Below are positions 41,047 to 49,910 of a DNA stretch of 64,000 bases, one piece after another. The notes under the pieces were generated by a model that was not told the DNA's origin, searched no databases, and worked only from the letters and a program-made list of their open reading frames with translations. The position numbers and the translations under genes were made by a program. Each line of letters opens with the position of its first letter. Positions within the stretch are counted from its first letter, which is position 1. This DNA comes from an uncultured Lachnospiraceae bacterium (GTDB taxonomy: Bacteria; Bacillota; Clostridia; Lachnospirales; Lachnospiraceae), in the NCBI GenBank assembly GCA_947176505.1, contig CAMWQW010000019.1:1-64000 (forward strand), read 5' to 3'.

Positions 41047-41699
41047 AAGGACTCATGAAAAGCAACTTATATGCGACATCTGCAAATGCCAAAATCTTCT
41101 CGGCTGTTATGGCTTTGCTTGGAATCTTTATGATTGTTATGGGTAGTAAAATCCCGGCACTTATCATTGGATATATGCTGTCAGTCATGGTTGGCTTCTC
41201 ATTTATTTCAATTGCAAGCGTATGCAAAGATAGCACTGCCAAGTGGGCAAAACACAAACTGACCGCGCCACTCAAAAGAGCCGATATTATAAAAAGCTTT
41301 TTCGCAAGCCAGCTTTTATGGCTTGTTATGGGAATGACTTTTGCCGGAACCACTGTTACATTGTGCATAGCGTTACACGGTTATCCGTTTGACAGAACTA
41401 CTGATATCTTCATGCTGTTTGTCGTCGGAATCGGAGTCAGCCTTTTTATGGGAGCAATTTTCTTTCCGCTATTCTTCCTTGGCGGAGACGAACGTAATGA
41501 AGTGCTTTTAATTGTCAGCATATTATGCAGTATCGGCATCATCATAGGGCTTATCATATTGATCAACTCCTTCTTTCCGTCACCTATGAACACATTACAG
41601 CTCATTTTAGGCGGCACAATAATTCTAGCCTGCTCAATATTGACATTCACTTTATCTTATCCGCTGACTGTCAAAATTTTCAAACGGAAAGAATACTGA
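41043..41699 (+). CDS. ABC-2 type permease (YtrC/D-like)
   Basis: A 218-residue membrane protein with six predicted TM helices and a short N-terminus (MKGLMKSNLYATSANAKIFS), as in the ABC2_membrane_5 family. The loop DSTAKWAKHKLTAPLKRADI between TM2 and TM3 is the conserved coupling segment of this family. It overlaps the ATPase gene by 4 bases (ATGA). The substrate is unknown; the GntR context suggests stress-induced export. Confidence 0.9.
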   Translation: MKGLMKSNLYATSANAKIFSAVMALLGIFMIVMGSKIPALIIGYMLSVMVGFSFISIASVCKDSTAKWAKHKLTAPLKRADIIKSFFASQLLWLVMGMTFAGTTVTLCIALHGYPFDRTTDIFMLFVVGIGVSLFMGAIFFPLFFLGGDERNEVLLIVSILCSIGIIIGLIILINSFFPSPMNTLQLILGGTIILACSILTFTLSYPLTVKIFKRKEY

Positions 41700-41705
41700 T
41701 TTCTC

Positions 41706-41748
41706 AAAAAAGGAAATGAACCAGCCGTAAGGCGTAATTCATTCCCTT
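41706..41748. terminator. terminator between the ABC-2 permease gene and htpG
   Basis: An interrupted inverted repeat (AAGGAAATGAA against TTCATTCCCTT, with inner GCC/GGC around GTAA) between convergent genes. On the minus strand it is followed by CTTTTTTGAG, so it ends htpG transcription. Confidence 0.6.
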
Positions 41749-41764
41749 AATTTAGTTTACATAA

Positions 41765-43885
41765 CTATTTTGTCAGTAACATCATAATATCATTGCTTCT
41801 GGCAACAAACTTCGTCATTGCCTCCGGCTCGAGAGGCGCCTGCTGTAACAGTGCCAAATCATAAAGCTGCTCGCAGATCATCTTCACATTGTCACCTTCC
41901 TGATTGTCCAGCACATACTGCACTAAAGGATGGTTTGCATTCAGAATCAGTGTCTCGCCTTCCTTACCGAATGCACCCATGTCCATTCCCGGCATGGAGT
42001 ACATCTTCATCATATCCTGCATTCTGCGTGTCTCTTCAGACAACGTAATCATGGAAGAAATCTTCTTGTTTTTCAGCTTCTCAATCTTTACTTTGATGGC
42101 ATCTTTCTTAAGAACCTTCTTCATCAGCTTGGCAACTGCCTCCGCCTGCTCTTCCATCTCTTTCTCTGCTTTCTTGGAAGTCTTCGCTTTAAACACATCC
42201 GTCAGGTCCGCATCGATCCTCTGGAACTTGATTCCTTCATTCTTTGCCTCAAGCTGCGACACAAATGGCTGGTCGATATTGTGTGTCAGAACAACCGCGT
42301 CCATCTTAGCAGACTTAAACATATTAATATACTGACTCTGCTGCTTCTCGTCAGTCACGTAATAGATAACTTTCTCTTTCTTCTCTTCCTCTGCTTCGAC
42401 AGTATCACCGTTTTCATCGACAACCTCACCGTCCACCTTCTCGGCTTCTTCAACTGCCTCAGATTCTACTTTCTCGCCATTCTCATCGACTACCTCGGCT
42501 TCCACTTTCTCGCCGTTCTCATCGACAGCATCAGATTCAGCGTCGTCTGGATCAATTTTATTGACTTCCAGACATTCCGGAAGCGTCATATACTCACCAT
42601 CCAAGTTCTTGAAAAGAATATAGTCTGTCATCTTCTCGCAGAACTTATCATCCTTTAAGCAGCCGAACTTGATGAACGGACTGATGTCATCCCAATATTT
42701 CTCGTATTCCTCTTTCTCTGTCTTGCACATACCGGACAACTTATCCGCAACCTTCTTCGTGATATACTCACTGATTTTCTTCACGAATCCATCATTCTGT
42801 AATGCACTTCGTGATACGTTGAGCGGCAGGTCCGGACAGTCAATCACACCTTTTAGCAAAAGTAAAAACTCAGGAATGACTTCCTTGATGTTGTCGGCGA
42901 TAAACACCTGATTGTTATACAATTTAATCGTGCCCTCGATGGACTCATATTCCATATTAATCTTCGGGAAGTAAAGGATACCCTTCATATTGAACGGATA
43001 GTCCATATTCAAGTGAATCCAGAAGAGAGGTTCCTTGTAATCCTGAAATACCTTACGGTAAAATTCCAGATATTCTTCTTTGGAACATTCATTGGGATGC
43101 TTTGTCCAAAGAGGACAGGTTTCATTGAGCAGCTCCGGGCGCTTCTTAATCTTTAATTTCTGCTCGTCTTCTTCCTTTTCTTTCTTAATCTCCTCGACTA
43201 CTTCATCGGTATTCAGCTTTTCATCTTCCTTGATAATCTGTGTCTCCGTAGTGTTTGCCTTGGAAAGATAAATCTCTGTAGGCATGAAGGAACAATATTT
43301 CTTGATAACCTCTTTCGCCTTATACTCATTGCAGAACTCCAAGCAGTCTTCATTAATGTAGAGTGTAATCTCAGTACCGACTTTGGTTCTGTCACCTTCC
43401 TGCATATCGAATTCAGTTCCGCCATCACATTCCCAGTGTACTGCCTGTGCGCCGTCCTGATAAGACAACGTATCAATATGCACCTCATCCGCCACCATAA
43501 ATGCCGAGTAGAATCCCAGACCGAAATGCCCGATAATCTGATCTTCGTTTGCCTTGTCTTTATATTTCTCGATAAAATCCGTCGCTCCGGAAAAAGCAAT
43601 CTGATTAATATACTCTTCCACTTCCGTCGCTGTCATTCCGATACCATTATCAATAAATTTCAAAGTCTTCTCTTCCGGATTGACAATTACCTCTATCTTC
43701 GCCTTGTAATCATCCGCCAAGGCGTACTCGCCCATCATATCCAACTTCTTCAATTTCGTAATCGCATCGCATCCGTTAGAAATCAGCTCCCTGAAAAAGA
43801 TGTCATGATCGGAGTATAACCACTTCTTGATAATCGGGAAAATATTATCGCTGTTAATTGATAAGTTTCCATGTTTCGCTGCCAT
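41765..43885 (-). CDS. htpG: Hsp90-family chaperone HtpG with acidic repeat insertion
   Basis: A 706-residue bacterial Hsp90, an ATP-driven dimeric chaperone. The N-terminal GHKL ATPase domain has ELISNGCDAITKL (catalytic Glu and Asn), KFIDNGIGMT and IGHFGLGFYSAFMVAD. The middle domain has DLPLNVSRSALQND with the catalytic Arg; the C-terminal dimerisation part ends with LALLQQAPLEPEA. Two stretches are unusual. A charged linker (about 215-250) is longer than in E. coli HtpG, and an acidic insertion (about 450-497) contains repeated VDENGEKVE units. Typical HtpG has about 620-640 residues. A perfect CIRCE operator precedes it. ATG at 43885, with AAGGAACGTGGTAAA. Confidence 0.96.
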   Translation of the reverse strand: MAAKHGNLSINSDNIFPIIKKWLYSDHDIFFRELISNGCDAITKLKKLDMMGEYALADDYKAKIEVIVNPEEKTLKFIDNGIGMTATEVEEYINQIAFSGATDFIEKYKDKANEDQIIGHFGLGFYSAFMVADEVHIDTLSYQDGAQAVHWECDGGTEFDMQEGDRTKVGTEITLYINEDCLEFCNEYKAKEVIKKYCSFMPTEIYLSKANTTETQIIKEDEKLNTDEVVEEIKKEKEEDEQKLKIKKRPELLNETCPLWTKHPNECSKEEYLEFYRKVFQDYKEPLFWIHLNMDYPFNMKGILYFPKINMEYESIEGTIKLYNNQVFIADNIKEVIPEFLLLLKGVIDCPDLPLNVSRSALQNDGFVKKISEYITKKVADKLSGMCKTEKEEYEKYWDDISPFIKFGCLKDDKFCEKMTDYILFKNLDGEYMTLPECLEVNKIDPDDAESDAVDENGEKVEAEVVDENGEKVESEAVEEAEKVDGEVVDENGDTVEAEEEKKEKVIYYVTDEKQQSQYINMFKSAKMDAVVLTHNIDQPFVSQLEAKNEGIKFQRIDADLTDVFKAKTSKKAEKEMEEQAEAVAKLMKKVLKKDAIKVKIEKLKNKKISSMITLSEETRRMQDMMKMYSMPGMDMGAFGKEGETLILNANHPLVQYVLDNQEGDNVKMICEQLYDLALLQQAPLEPEAMTKFVARSNDIMMLLTK
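42396..42533 (-). repeat. in-frame acidic repeats inside htpG
   Basis: Encodes three imperfect copies built on VDENGEKVE (the third is VDENGDTVE), with EEAEKVDGE between. The DNA of the copies is also similar. The insertion sits in the middle domain just before the conserved VIYYVTDEKQQSQY strand. Confidence 0.85.
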
Positions 43886-43990
43886 TTTACCACGTTCCTT
43901 TCTTCTTTCTTCCTATATTAATCCCTTCCACATGGGATTTCTCATCTAGTGGATAGTTTAATACGCCGCAAAAGAGAAGTCAAGACAAAA

Positions 43991-44017
43991 TTAGCACTCA
44001 ATGCTATTGAGTGCTAA
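43991..44017. promoter_or_regulatory. CIRCE element (HrcA operator) of htpG
   Basis: TTAGCACTC (43991-43999), a 9-base spacer and GAGTGCTAA (44009-44017). Both arms match the CIRCE consensus perfectly. It lies about 105 bases before the htpG ATG and about 8 bases after a perfect minus-strand TATAAT (44026-44031); the -35 is weak. HrcA normally represses groESL and dnaK operons through this site until heat shock. Confidence 0.93.
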
Positions 44018-44084
44018 TAACAACCATTATATTCCCGTTTTATGCGCGTTTGCGTAATTCTAAACTTTTTCTAAACTCATAGCG

Positions 44085-45152
44085 CTATTCGCCGAAATAC
44101 TCTGTATACACATTAAAGAAGTTCATCGTTTGTACCGATTCATCATGTATAAATCCTACGCTGTTCCACAATTCTTCATTCAAATTTCTTGTTAACGTCG
44201 CCACATAGGCGTCATACTCTTGTCCAAATGCCTCCGCCCTTCTCTGGTCTACGATTTTAATCTTATTGGCATCTGTCTCATCTTTATTAAATGTGTTAAG
44301 GCATTTGATAATATGATACCCAAACTCTGTCTCCACAATCTCACTGATCTCATCTTTACCAAGGTTGAAAGCCGCCGTCTCAAAGGCTTCTTCCATCTCG
44401 CCTTTACCGAAAGAATATGTGCCTTTGTCATCCTCGCTATAGCGTCGGATCAGTTCATCGAAGTCCTCTCCTTCTTTCGCCAGTTCGAGCACTTCACACG
44501 CCTCTTCATACGCGCTTCTCTTCGCCTGCTCCGTATACTCTATCTTCTTGCCGGTACCATCTAACGCATATGTCTTAATCAGAATATGCTGTACGGTAAT
44601 CGTCCGGGCTTCGTCATCGCTGATCTCCGGATTAATATCTTTAATCGTATACTGGTATACCTTCTCTGCCAAAGCAAACTCCGTGTACAGCTCACTGATG
44701 GTTTTTTTCGAGACGCCCATCTTCTCAATTTCAGTTTCATTGAGCGAACTGTAATAGGTGTTTGCGGCATTTTCTACCTGCGCTTTTTCCTCATCGCTAA
44801 GCTCCACCTCATACCGCTTCGCCATCAGATTCATCGTCTTGATTCGCGCAATCTGTGCCAATGCAATGTCCTTGACATTTTGTTCAAGCGTCACTCCGTC
44901 CACATTCGTATTCCATATTTCTGTCCCGTACACACTCTCATACCTGTTCTGAATATTGGTCAGATACACCATAATCTCCGGAAGCGAGCATGTGCTTGTC
45001 TCGATTCGGAACACTTCGTCCTTCTCAAATCCGGTAGTAAGAACCACTTTAGTGCCGATATTATTGCTGTTTCCGCATCCTGCCACGCTCCCAGCCGCCA
45101 TGATAGCTGCAATTAGCACTCCTGCAAATTTTTTCCATAGTTTAACAATCAT
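44085..45152 (-). CDS. PrsA/SurA-like peptidyl-prolyl isomerase lipoprotein
   Basis: A 355-residue lipoprotein with signal peptide and lipobox SVAGC (Cys about residue 26). A SurA_N/trigger-like helical region (about 60-180) is followed by a parvulin domain (about 188-285): TVQHILIKT, GEDFDELIRRYSED, GKGEMEEAFETAAFNL and FGYHIIKCL. It should help exported proteins fold at the outer face of the membrane. AAGAGAAGGAATCC precedes the ATG. It lies 21 bases after the PHP-domain gene. A terminator was not obvious before the htpG promoter region. Confidence 0.9.
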   Translation of the reverse strand: MIVKLWKKFAGVLIAAIMAAGSVAGCGNSNNIGTKVVLTTGFEKDEVFRIETSTCSLPEIMVYLTNIQNRYESVYGTEIWNTNVDGVTLEQNVKDIALAQIARIKTMNLMAKRYEVELSDEEKAQVENAANTYYSSLNETEIEKMGVSKKTISELYTEFALAEKVYQYTIKDINPEISDDEARTITVQHILIKTYALDGTGKKIEYTEQAKRSAYEEACEVLELAKEGEDFDELIRRYSEDDKGTYSFGKGEMEEAFETAAFNLGKDEISEIVETEFGYHIIKCLNTFNKDETDANKIKIVDQRRAEAFGQEYDAYVATLTRNLNEELWNSVGFIHDESVQTMNFFNVYTEYFGE

Positions 45153-45173
45153 AGATTCGGATTCCTTCTCTTC

Positions 45174-45932
45174 TTATTGTATGACATTTCCTGATTTATC
45201 ATACCACACTTCCCCGTTCGTCAGCACATAATCCTCTCCCGTGAGGATTGCATGAGCATAATCTTTCGCCGACGTCAGTTTTCTCCTGAAAGCAATACCA
45301 CCGCCAAATAAATGCGTTCCGTGAATATCTGAACCAGCACTCATCGGCAGTTTATACTTACGGGCATATGCAATCGCCTTATCGTCAAATGCCGGATTGT
45401 TATGTCCACTGCTTTTTGAGTTAGAATGCGTAGCGTTAACGGCTTCCACACCGTCCACCCACTCCGGGTATAAACGAATTTCCGGAATATACGATTCCTC
45501 CCTGAAAGGATGGGCATGTATCACCATACCGCCCGCCGCATGGACAAGCCGGTACTGTTCTTCTACGGATGCATTAAGAATCTGTGGCGTACTCCTCATC
45601 CACACAGGATCTATCCCATAAATTAAAAATTCCGTTCCACGATATCCTGCTTCATATCCGAAGAAAACATCAAGCCCGATCCGGTCTCCTTCCGCTTTGG
45701 CATGTTCATATCCTGATACGAAAACATCCACCCACTCTTCCCAATCAAGATTCCTGTCAACAGCAGTATTGCCGCCCCAGTTATGGTCTGTCACAAAAAT
45801 GCCGCTGTAACCGTATTCTTTGCATGCCCTCGCCATTTCGCTGCCTGTACATCTTGCGCAGGCGCTAGATTCCGAAGTATGCAGATGTGTCTCATACAAG
45901 TATGGGTAAGTTTGCCGTAGCATTGTATTCAT
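45174..45932 (-). CDS. PHP-domain phosphoesterase-like protein
   Basis: A 252-residue metal-dependent hydrolase of the PHP family. Metal-ligand motifs in order: YETHLHTSESS, IFVTDHNWGG, FFGYEAGYRG, GMVIHAHPFRE and AGSDIHGTHLFGG. It is close to the PHP domains of histidinol phosphatase and the RNase AM/YciV type, but too short for the latter; the substrate is unknown. I chose ATG 45932, the second of two adjacent ATGs, because GGAGG lies 5 bases upstream; the frame stays open a further 147 bases through a non-conserved, hairpin-rich leader. It precedes the PrsA-like gene. Confidence 0.85.
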   Translation of the reverse strand: MNTMLRQTYPYLYETHLHTSESSACARCTGSEMARACKEYGYSGIFVTDHNWGGNTAVDRNLDWEEWVDVFVSGYEHAKAEGDRIGLDVFFGYEAGYRGTEFLIYGIDPVWMRSTPQILNASVEEQYRLVHAAGGMVIHAHPFREESYIPEIRLYPEWVDGVEAVNATHSNSKSSGHNNPAFDDKAIAYARKYKLPMSAGSDIHGTHLFGGGIAFRRKLTSAKDYAHAILTGEDYVLTNGEVWYDKSGNVIQ

Positions 45933-45974
45933 CATTGCCTCCGTATAGAAATTTACGTTATCGTCTTTCTCACA

Positions 45975-46001
45975 AAAAATCGTCGCTCGGCAGCGACGAT
46001 T
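45975..46001 (-). terminator. intrinsic terminator downstream of ilvE
   Basis: On the minus strand AATCGTCGCT pairs perfectly with AGCGACGATT around GCCG and runs into TTTTTTG. A second short hairpin, GAGAATGC/GCATTCTC, lies just upstream of it at about 46004-46022. They end the ilvE transcript before the PHP gene. Confidence 0.7.
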
Positions 46002-46184
46002 CAGAGAATGCTCCGCATTCTCCTTGAATGGTTTACACTGTCGCAATTTCCTATAGAACAAAAGGGGACTAAATTGCATGCCGTAGGCATTTCAACCTAA
46101 TCCCTCTCGCCTCTAACTTTATATCCCGTTTATATTCTGCCGTGCAGGTCTGCTTCTGCCCGCATCACAGTGTCAGTACTGTAA

Positions 46185-47210
46185 TTACTTAATCACATGA
46201 ATCCATCCTTCGGGTGCCTCAATACGACCCATCTGGATTCCCGTTAACGTATCATACAGTTTCTTGGTAATCGGTCCCATCTCGCTCATACCGCTGGGAA
46301 GTGCAATCTCTTTCCCATGGTCAACAATCTTGCCAACCGGAGAAATGACCGCAGCCGTGCCACACAAACCACACTCCGCGAACTCTTTCACTTCCTCTAA
46401 AGCAATCTCTCTCTCCTCCACTTCCAGACCAAGATAGTCCTTGGCAACAACCATCAGGGAACGTCTCGTAATGGAAGGAAGAATGCTATCAGACTTCGGT
46501 GTTACTACCTTGTTATCCTTCGTCACAAACAGGAAGTTCGCACCGCCCGTCTCTTCCACATATGTTCTGGTCGCCGCATCCAGATACATATTCTCATCGT
46601 ATCCTTCCTCATGCGCCGTCACAATAGCATGCAGACTCATGGCATAATTGAGTCCGGCTTTGATATGACCTGTACCGTGCGGCGCAGCTCTGTCAAAATC
46701 ACTCACTTTGATAGTCAAAGGCTTCACGCCGCCCTTAAAGTAAGGACCTACCGGTGTGGTGAAAACTCTGAACTGGTATTCGTCCGCAGGTCTTACACCG
46801 ATTACGGCAGAACTGGCAAACATATACGGCCGGATATATAATGTTGCACCGGAACCGTAAGGCGGCACATAGGCTTCATTTGCAGCAACAGTGTCTACCA
46901 CTGCCTGTACGAAACGCTCCTTAGGAAATACCGGCATCTCCAGTCTCTTACAGGTGTCTTCCATACGCTGTGCATTCAAATCCGGACGGAAAGTAACGAT
47001 ATGACCGTCCTGTGTCGTGTACGCTTTCATGCCCTCGAAGCATGTCTGTGCATACTGTAATACTCCGGCGCATTCGTTAATCACAATATTGGCATCGGAT
47101 ACAAGTGCACCCTCATCCCATGCTCCGTTCTCATAGTTCGCCACGAATCTCTGATCCGTCTCATGATAGTTGAATCCGAGATTCGCCCAGTCGATATTCT
47201 TTTTTTCCAT
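46185..47210 (-). CDS. ilvE: branched-chain amino acid aminotransferase
   Basis: A 341-residue fold-type IV PLP enzyme that interconverts Leu, Ile and Val with their 2-oxo acids. Landmarks are GVLQYAQTCFEGMKAY, RPDLNAQRM, GSGATLYIRPY, the PLP lysine in GHIKAGLNYAMSL and YVEETGGANFLFV. The longer size and the QTCFEGMK start place it in the BCAT II (ilvE/BCAT2-like) group. ATG 47210 follows GTGGGGAGAAG; the frame extends 39 bases further without a ribosome site. No T-box leader is visible upstream. Confidence 0.96.
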   Translation of the reverse strand: MEKKNIDWANLGFNYHETDQRFVANYENGAWDEGALVSDANIVINECAGVLQYAQTCFEGMKAYTTQDGHIVTFRPDLNAQRMEDTCKRLEMPVFPKERFVQAVVDTVAANEAYVPPYGSGATLYIRPYMFASSAVIGVRPADEYQFRVFTTPVGPYFKGGVKPLTIKVSDFDRAAPHGTGHIKAGLNYAMSLHAIVTAHEEGYDENMYLDAATRTYVEETGGANFLFVTKDNKVVTPKSDSILPSITRRSLMVVAKDYLGLEVEEREIALEEVKEFAECGLCGTAAVISPVGKIVDHGKEIALPSGMSEMGPITKKLYDTLTGIQMGRIEAPEGWIHVIK

Positions 47211-47276
47211 CTTCTCCCCACTCCTTCTGTATCCAAATTTCTTTTTCACAATACATCACAAATATTCTTTTTTAAT

Positions 47277-47302
47277 ATTATACCTTTATCCTCAAAAGTC
47301 AA
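47277..47302 (-). promoter_or_regulatory. likely promoter of ilvE
   Basis: On the minus strand TTGACT (47297-47302) and an extended GGTATAAT (TATAAT at 47277-47282) are present, but the spacer is only 14 bases, so the true pairing may use the extended -10 alone. It lies about 67 bases before the ATG. Confidence 0.4.
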
Positions 47303-47332
47303 GACAGGATTCGGTTACTCCGCATTCCATCC

Positions 47333-49321
47333 TTATAGCACTGCATTAACTATTTCCAATGCAATGTCATAAGCATAATCCTTCACCGCCTTCTCGCATA
47401 GACGCAGCATCTTCTTATCCGACTCCGGACGGTCATATTTCTTCAGTTCTTCAATCTTTTCATTGACACTGTCGCCGTCAAAATCATCCAGACGTCCGGC
47501 AAGCTCCCTAAGAGCCTTCTTCCAGTCATCTTCCGTAATCTGCAGATTTTCTTCCTTTTTCGGCTTCTGCTCTGTCTCTTCCGACTCCGCATTCTCCTCC
47601 GCCTCTTGATCCAGATATACCTTCAGGCTGGTGCGCATATTTTTCATCATATTGAACAGAATCGGGGAACGGACTTCCACATCCTCCAGACGTCCGGCTT
47701 TACTCATCTTCTCTAATTCAAAGGCTTCGTCGGCAAGACCGTCGGCTCCGACATTGCGCGCATTACCTTTTAAGGAATGAACAATAATCGCGTAGCCCGG
47801 CATATCTCCTTTCTTCAGGAAATCTCGGAGTGCCTCTTCCTTCTCCTTCAAAATCAAGTGGAAATCATGAAGCACCTTACTGTATAACGCCTTATCTCCG
47901 CCCATGTATTTGAGTCCGTTGCGAATATTAAATCCTATCACATAAAGCTGGCTTTCTTTGATATCCAGTGCCATCTCCGCCGCTTCACGGTCATAGTCCC
48001 TCTCCATATTCTGCGCCTGTGTCAGATAGACTACGTTATCCGGCAGATATTCAATCAACATGTTCTCAAATTTATCCGCATCAATAGGTTTCGTCAGATA
48101 ATCCTGAAATCCTTCATTGAGATAAAATTCTCTGGCGCCTGCCACCGCATTCGCCGTCAACGCAATGATCGGGATGTCCGCCGACGGATTTCCTTCCTGC
48201 GCTCTGATTGCATGCAGCGTCTCAACACCATCCATAACCGGCATCATATGGTCCAGACAAATCAAATGATACGTCTTGCGTTTAATCAGCTCCAAGCACT
48301 CTTCTCCGCTTCCCGCCACATCAATCTGTAATCTGGTCTGCTTGAGCAATCCCTGCGCCACTGCCAGATTCATCGCATTGTCGTCAACGATCAGTATCCT
48401 TCCCATAGGCGCTATAAATTTCTGGCTGTAATTCTCCGTGCTGTGCAGACTCTCATTGTACTGTTTCTCAAAATCGCCAAGTGGCTTATTGTCTATGACT
48501 TTCTGTACGATGCTGAAAGAAAATGCCGATCCCTTGCCGTAAACGCTCTGCACTTCCAGCTTACCGCCCATCATCTCCACCAATCGGTTTGTAATGGCAA
48601 GTCCCAGACCTGTTCTGTCTTTCTTGCTCCTGACAGTAGTATCCATCCGCTGGAAAACACCAAATAATTTCGGTATATCTGACTTCTTAATACCAGCCCC
48701 TGTATCTTTCACAAAAATATCAAGTTCAATCTCATCCTCCGACACCTGCTTCCAGCCAAGATGCAGCGTTATTTTGCCTTTCTCGGTATATTTCACCGCA
48801 TTGGACAACAGATTGGAAATCACCTGCCGGATATGGATTTCATCCCCCGACAGCTTATACGGAACATCCTTCGCGATATCCAGCTCCAGTTCCAGTTTCT
48901 TCTTACGAAGCTGTAAGGAGATACCATTGATCAAGTCATTCAAAAGAGAACTGATATCATAAATACCTTCCATCAGACTCATCTGCCCAGCTTCCAGTTT
49001 TGTGAAATCCAAAATATCACTGACCAGCGTGAGCAGAATATTACCCGCCTGCCTGATATCCAGCGCATACTCTTTAATCGCCTCATCCTGACTCTCACGG
49101 ATAATCAATTCATTTAATCCCAATATCGTATTGATAGGCGTCCTCAGTTCATGGGACATATTCGCCAGAAAAATATCTCTGGCGCTGTCCGCTTTCTTGG
49201 CAGCGTTGATTGCTTCTTCCAGCTCCACGTTTTTCCGTTCAAGCTGTTCCTCCGCCCGAATGAGTGTAGAATCCTGCCCACCTTTGTTGGCTGCCGTTGC
49301 CTGTTCAGTTTCGTTCCCCAT
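47333..49321 (-). CDS. hybrid histidine kinase with receiver and HPt domains
   Basis: A 662-residue soluble hybrid kinase. A short N-terminal coiled coil replaces any sensor (about 20-48). HisKA has FLANMSHELRTPINTILGLN; HATPase has ISNLLSNAVKYTEKG, KDTGAGIKKSD and RTGLGLAITNRL. The receiver (about 310-430) has ILIVDDNAMNLAV and the Asp in LICLDHMMPVMDG. The HPt domain (about 480-570) has VHSLKGNARNVGA. It ends in a Glu-rich linker and a small helical domain. No membrane segment is present, so it senses a cytosolic cue or works under another kinase. It follows folA by 15 bases. The output regulator is not encoded nearby. Confidence 0.95.
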   Translation of the reverse strand: MGNETEQATAANKGGQDSTLIRAEEQLERKNVELEEAINAAKKADSARDIFLANMSHELRTPINTILGLNELIIRESQDEAIKEYALDIRQAGNILLTLVSDILDFTKLEAGQMSLMEGIYDISSLLNDLINGISLQLRKKKLELELDIAKDVPYKLSGDEIHIRQVISNLLSNAVKYTEKGKITLHLGWKQVSEDEIELDIFVKDTGAGIKKSDIPKLFGVFQRMDTTVRSKKDRTGLGLAITNRLVEMMGGKLEVQSVYGKGSAFSFSIVQKVIDNKPLGDFEKQYNESLHSTENYSQKFIAPMGRILIVDDNAMNLAVAQGLLKQTRLQIDVAGSGEECLELIKRKTYHLICLDHMMPVMDGVETLHAIRAQEGNPSADIPIIALTANAVAGAREFYLNEGFQDYLTKPIDADKFENMLIEYLPDNVVYLTQAQNMERDYDREAAEMALDIKESQLYVIGFNIRNGLKYMGGDKALYSKVLHDFHLILKEKEEALRDFLKKGDMPGYAIIVHSLKGNARNVGADGLADEAFELEKMSKAGRLEDVEVRSPILFNMMKNMRTSLKVYLDQEAEENAESEETEQKPKKEENLQITEDDWKKALRELAGRLDDFDGDSVNEKIEELKKYDRPESDKKMLRLCEKAVKDYAYDIALEIVNAVL

Positions 49322-49336
49322 AAAATATCCCCTTCC

Positions 49337-49828
49337 CTATTTCCTGCGCTCATACTTCACAAATTCATACGCGATATCAAAATATGTCTGCTCCTCACTG
49401 TCCGCCGTAATCTCCCACTCCCCACTCTCGTCCAGATTCGGGAAATAAGCGTCCGCTTCATACTCATGATCAATCTTCGTCACATGCGCCACATCGCAAT
49501 ATGGAAGCATCATCCGGTATACACTCTCGCCACCGATGATATAAACATCCTCCCCCGGATAATCCTTGAGCTTCTCCAAAAGCTCCTCTTTGCTATGTAC
49601 CACAATTGCATCCTTCACCTGATAGTCCGGATTCGTGGAGAGAATAATATTTGTCCTGTTCTTTAAGGGCATTCCCTGCGGAAACGTCTCAAGCGTTTTC
49701 CTGCCAAGCACCACCACCTTGCCCGTTGTCTCCTGCCGGAAAAATTTGTGATCCGCCGGAATGCTGACAAGCAGGCTGTTTTTACAGCCGATTGCCCAGT
49801 TGTTGTCTACTGCTACGATTAGATTCAT
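49337..49828 (-). CDS. folA: dihydrofolate reductase
   Basis: A 163-residue DHFR that reduces dihydrofolate with NADPH. Landmarks are the start MNLIVAVDNNWAIGCKN, the active-site acid in SIPADHKFFR, VVLGRKTLETFP, and DVYIIGGESVYRMMLPY. Before the active-site helix it reads LLVSIPAD instead of the common PW-LP motif. AAGGAGGATTCGT precedes the ATG. It follows thyA by 82 bases, which is a functional pairing because thymidylate synthase generates dihydrofolate. The hybrid kinase gene follows directly. Confidence 0.95.
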   Translation of the reverse strand: MNLIVAVDNNWAIGCKNSLLVSIPADHKFFRQETTGKVVVLGRKTLETFPQGMPLKNRTNIILSTNPDYQVKDAIVVHSKEELLEKLKDYPGEDVYIIGGESVYRMMLPYCDVAHVTKIDHEYEADAYFPNLDESGEWEITADSEEQTYFDIAYEFVKYERRK

Positions 49829-49910
49829 ACGAATCCTCCTTATATATTTTCTCTGTCACGTTTTTATCTTCTATTCCAAAATACAAGTTTACATAACTTG
49901 AAACAAATCA

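Noticed and set aside
42396-42533. Tandem DNA repeats as a CRISPR-like array
   Set aside because: The repeats are in frame inside htpG, have no constant repeat/variable spacer structure and encode regular acidic peptides.
41965-42658. Long open frames on the opposite strand of htpG
   Set aside because: They are antisense shadows: no ribosome site, low-complexity Leu/Phe/Ser-rich text mirroring the acidic/Lys-rich HtpG codons.
46185-47332. T-box leader for ilvE
   Set aside because: The 120-base leader shows no T-box sequence, specifier stem or antiterminator.
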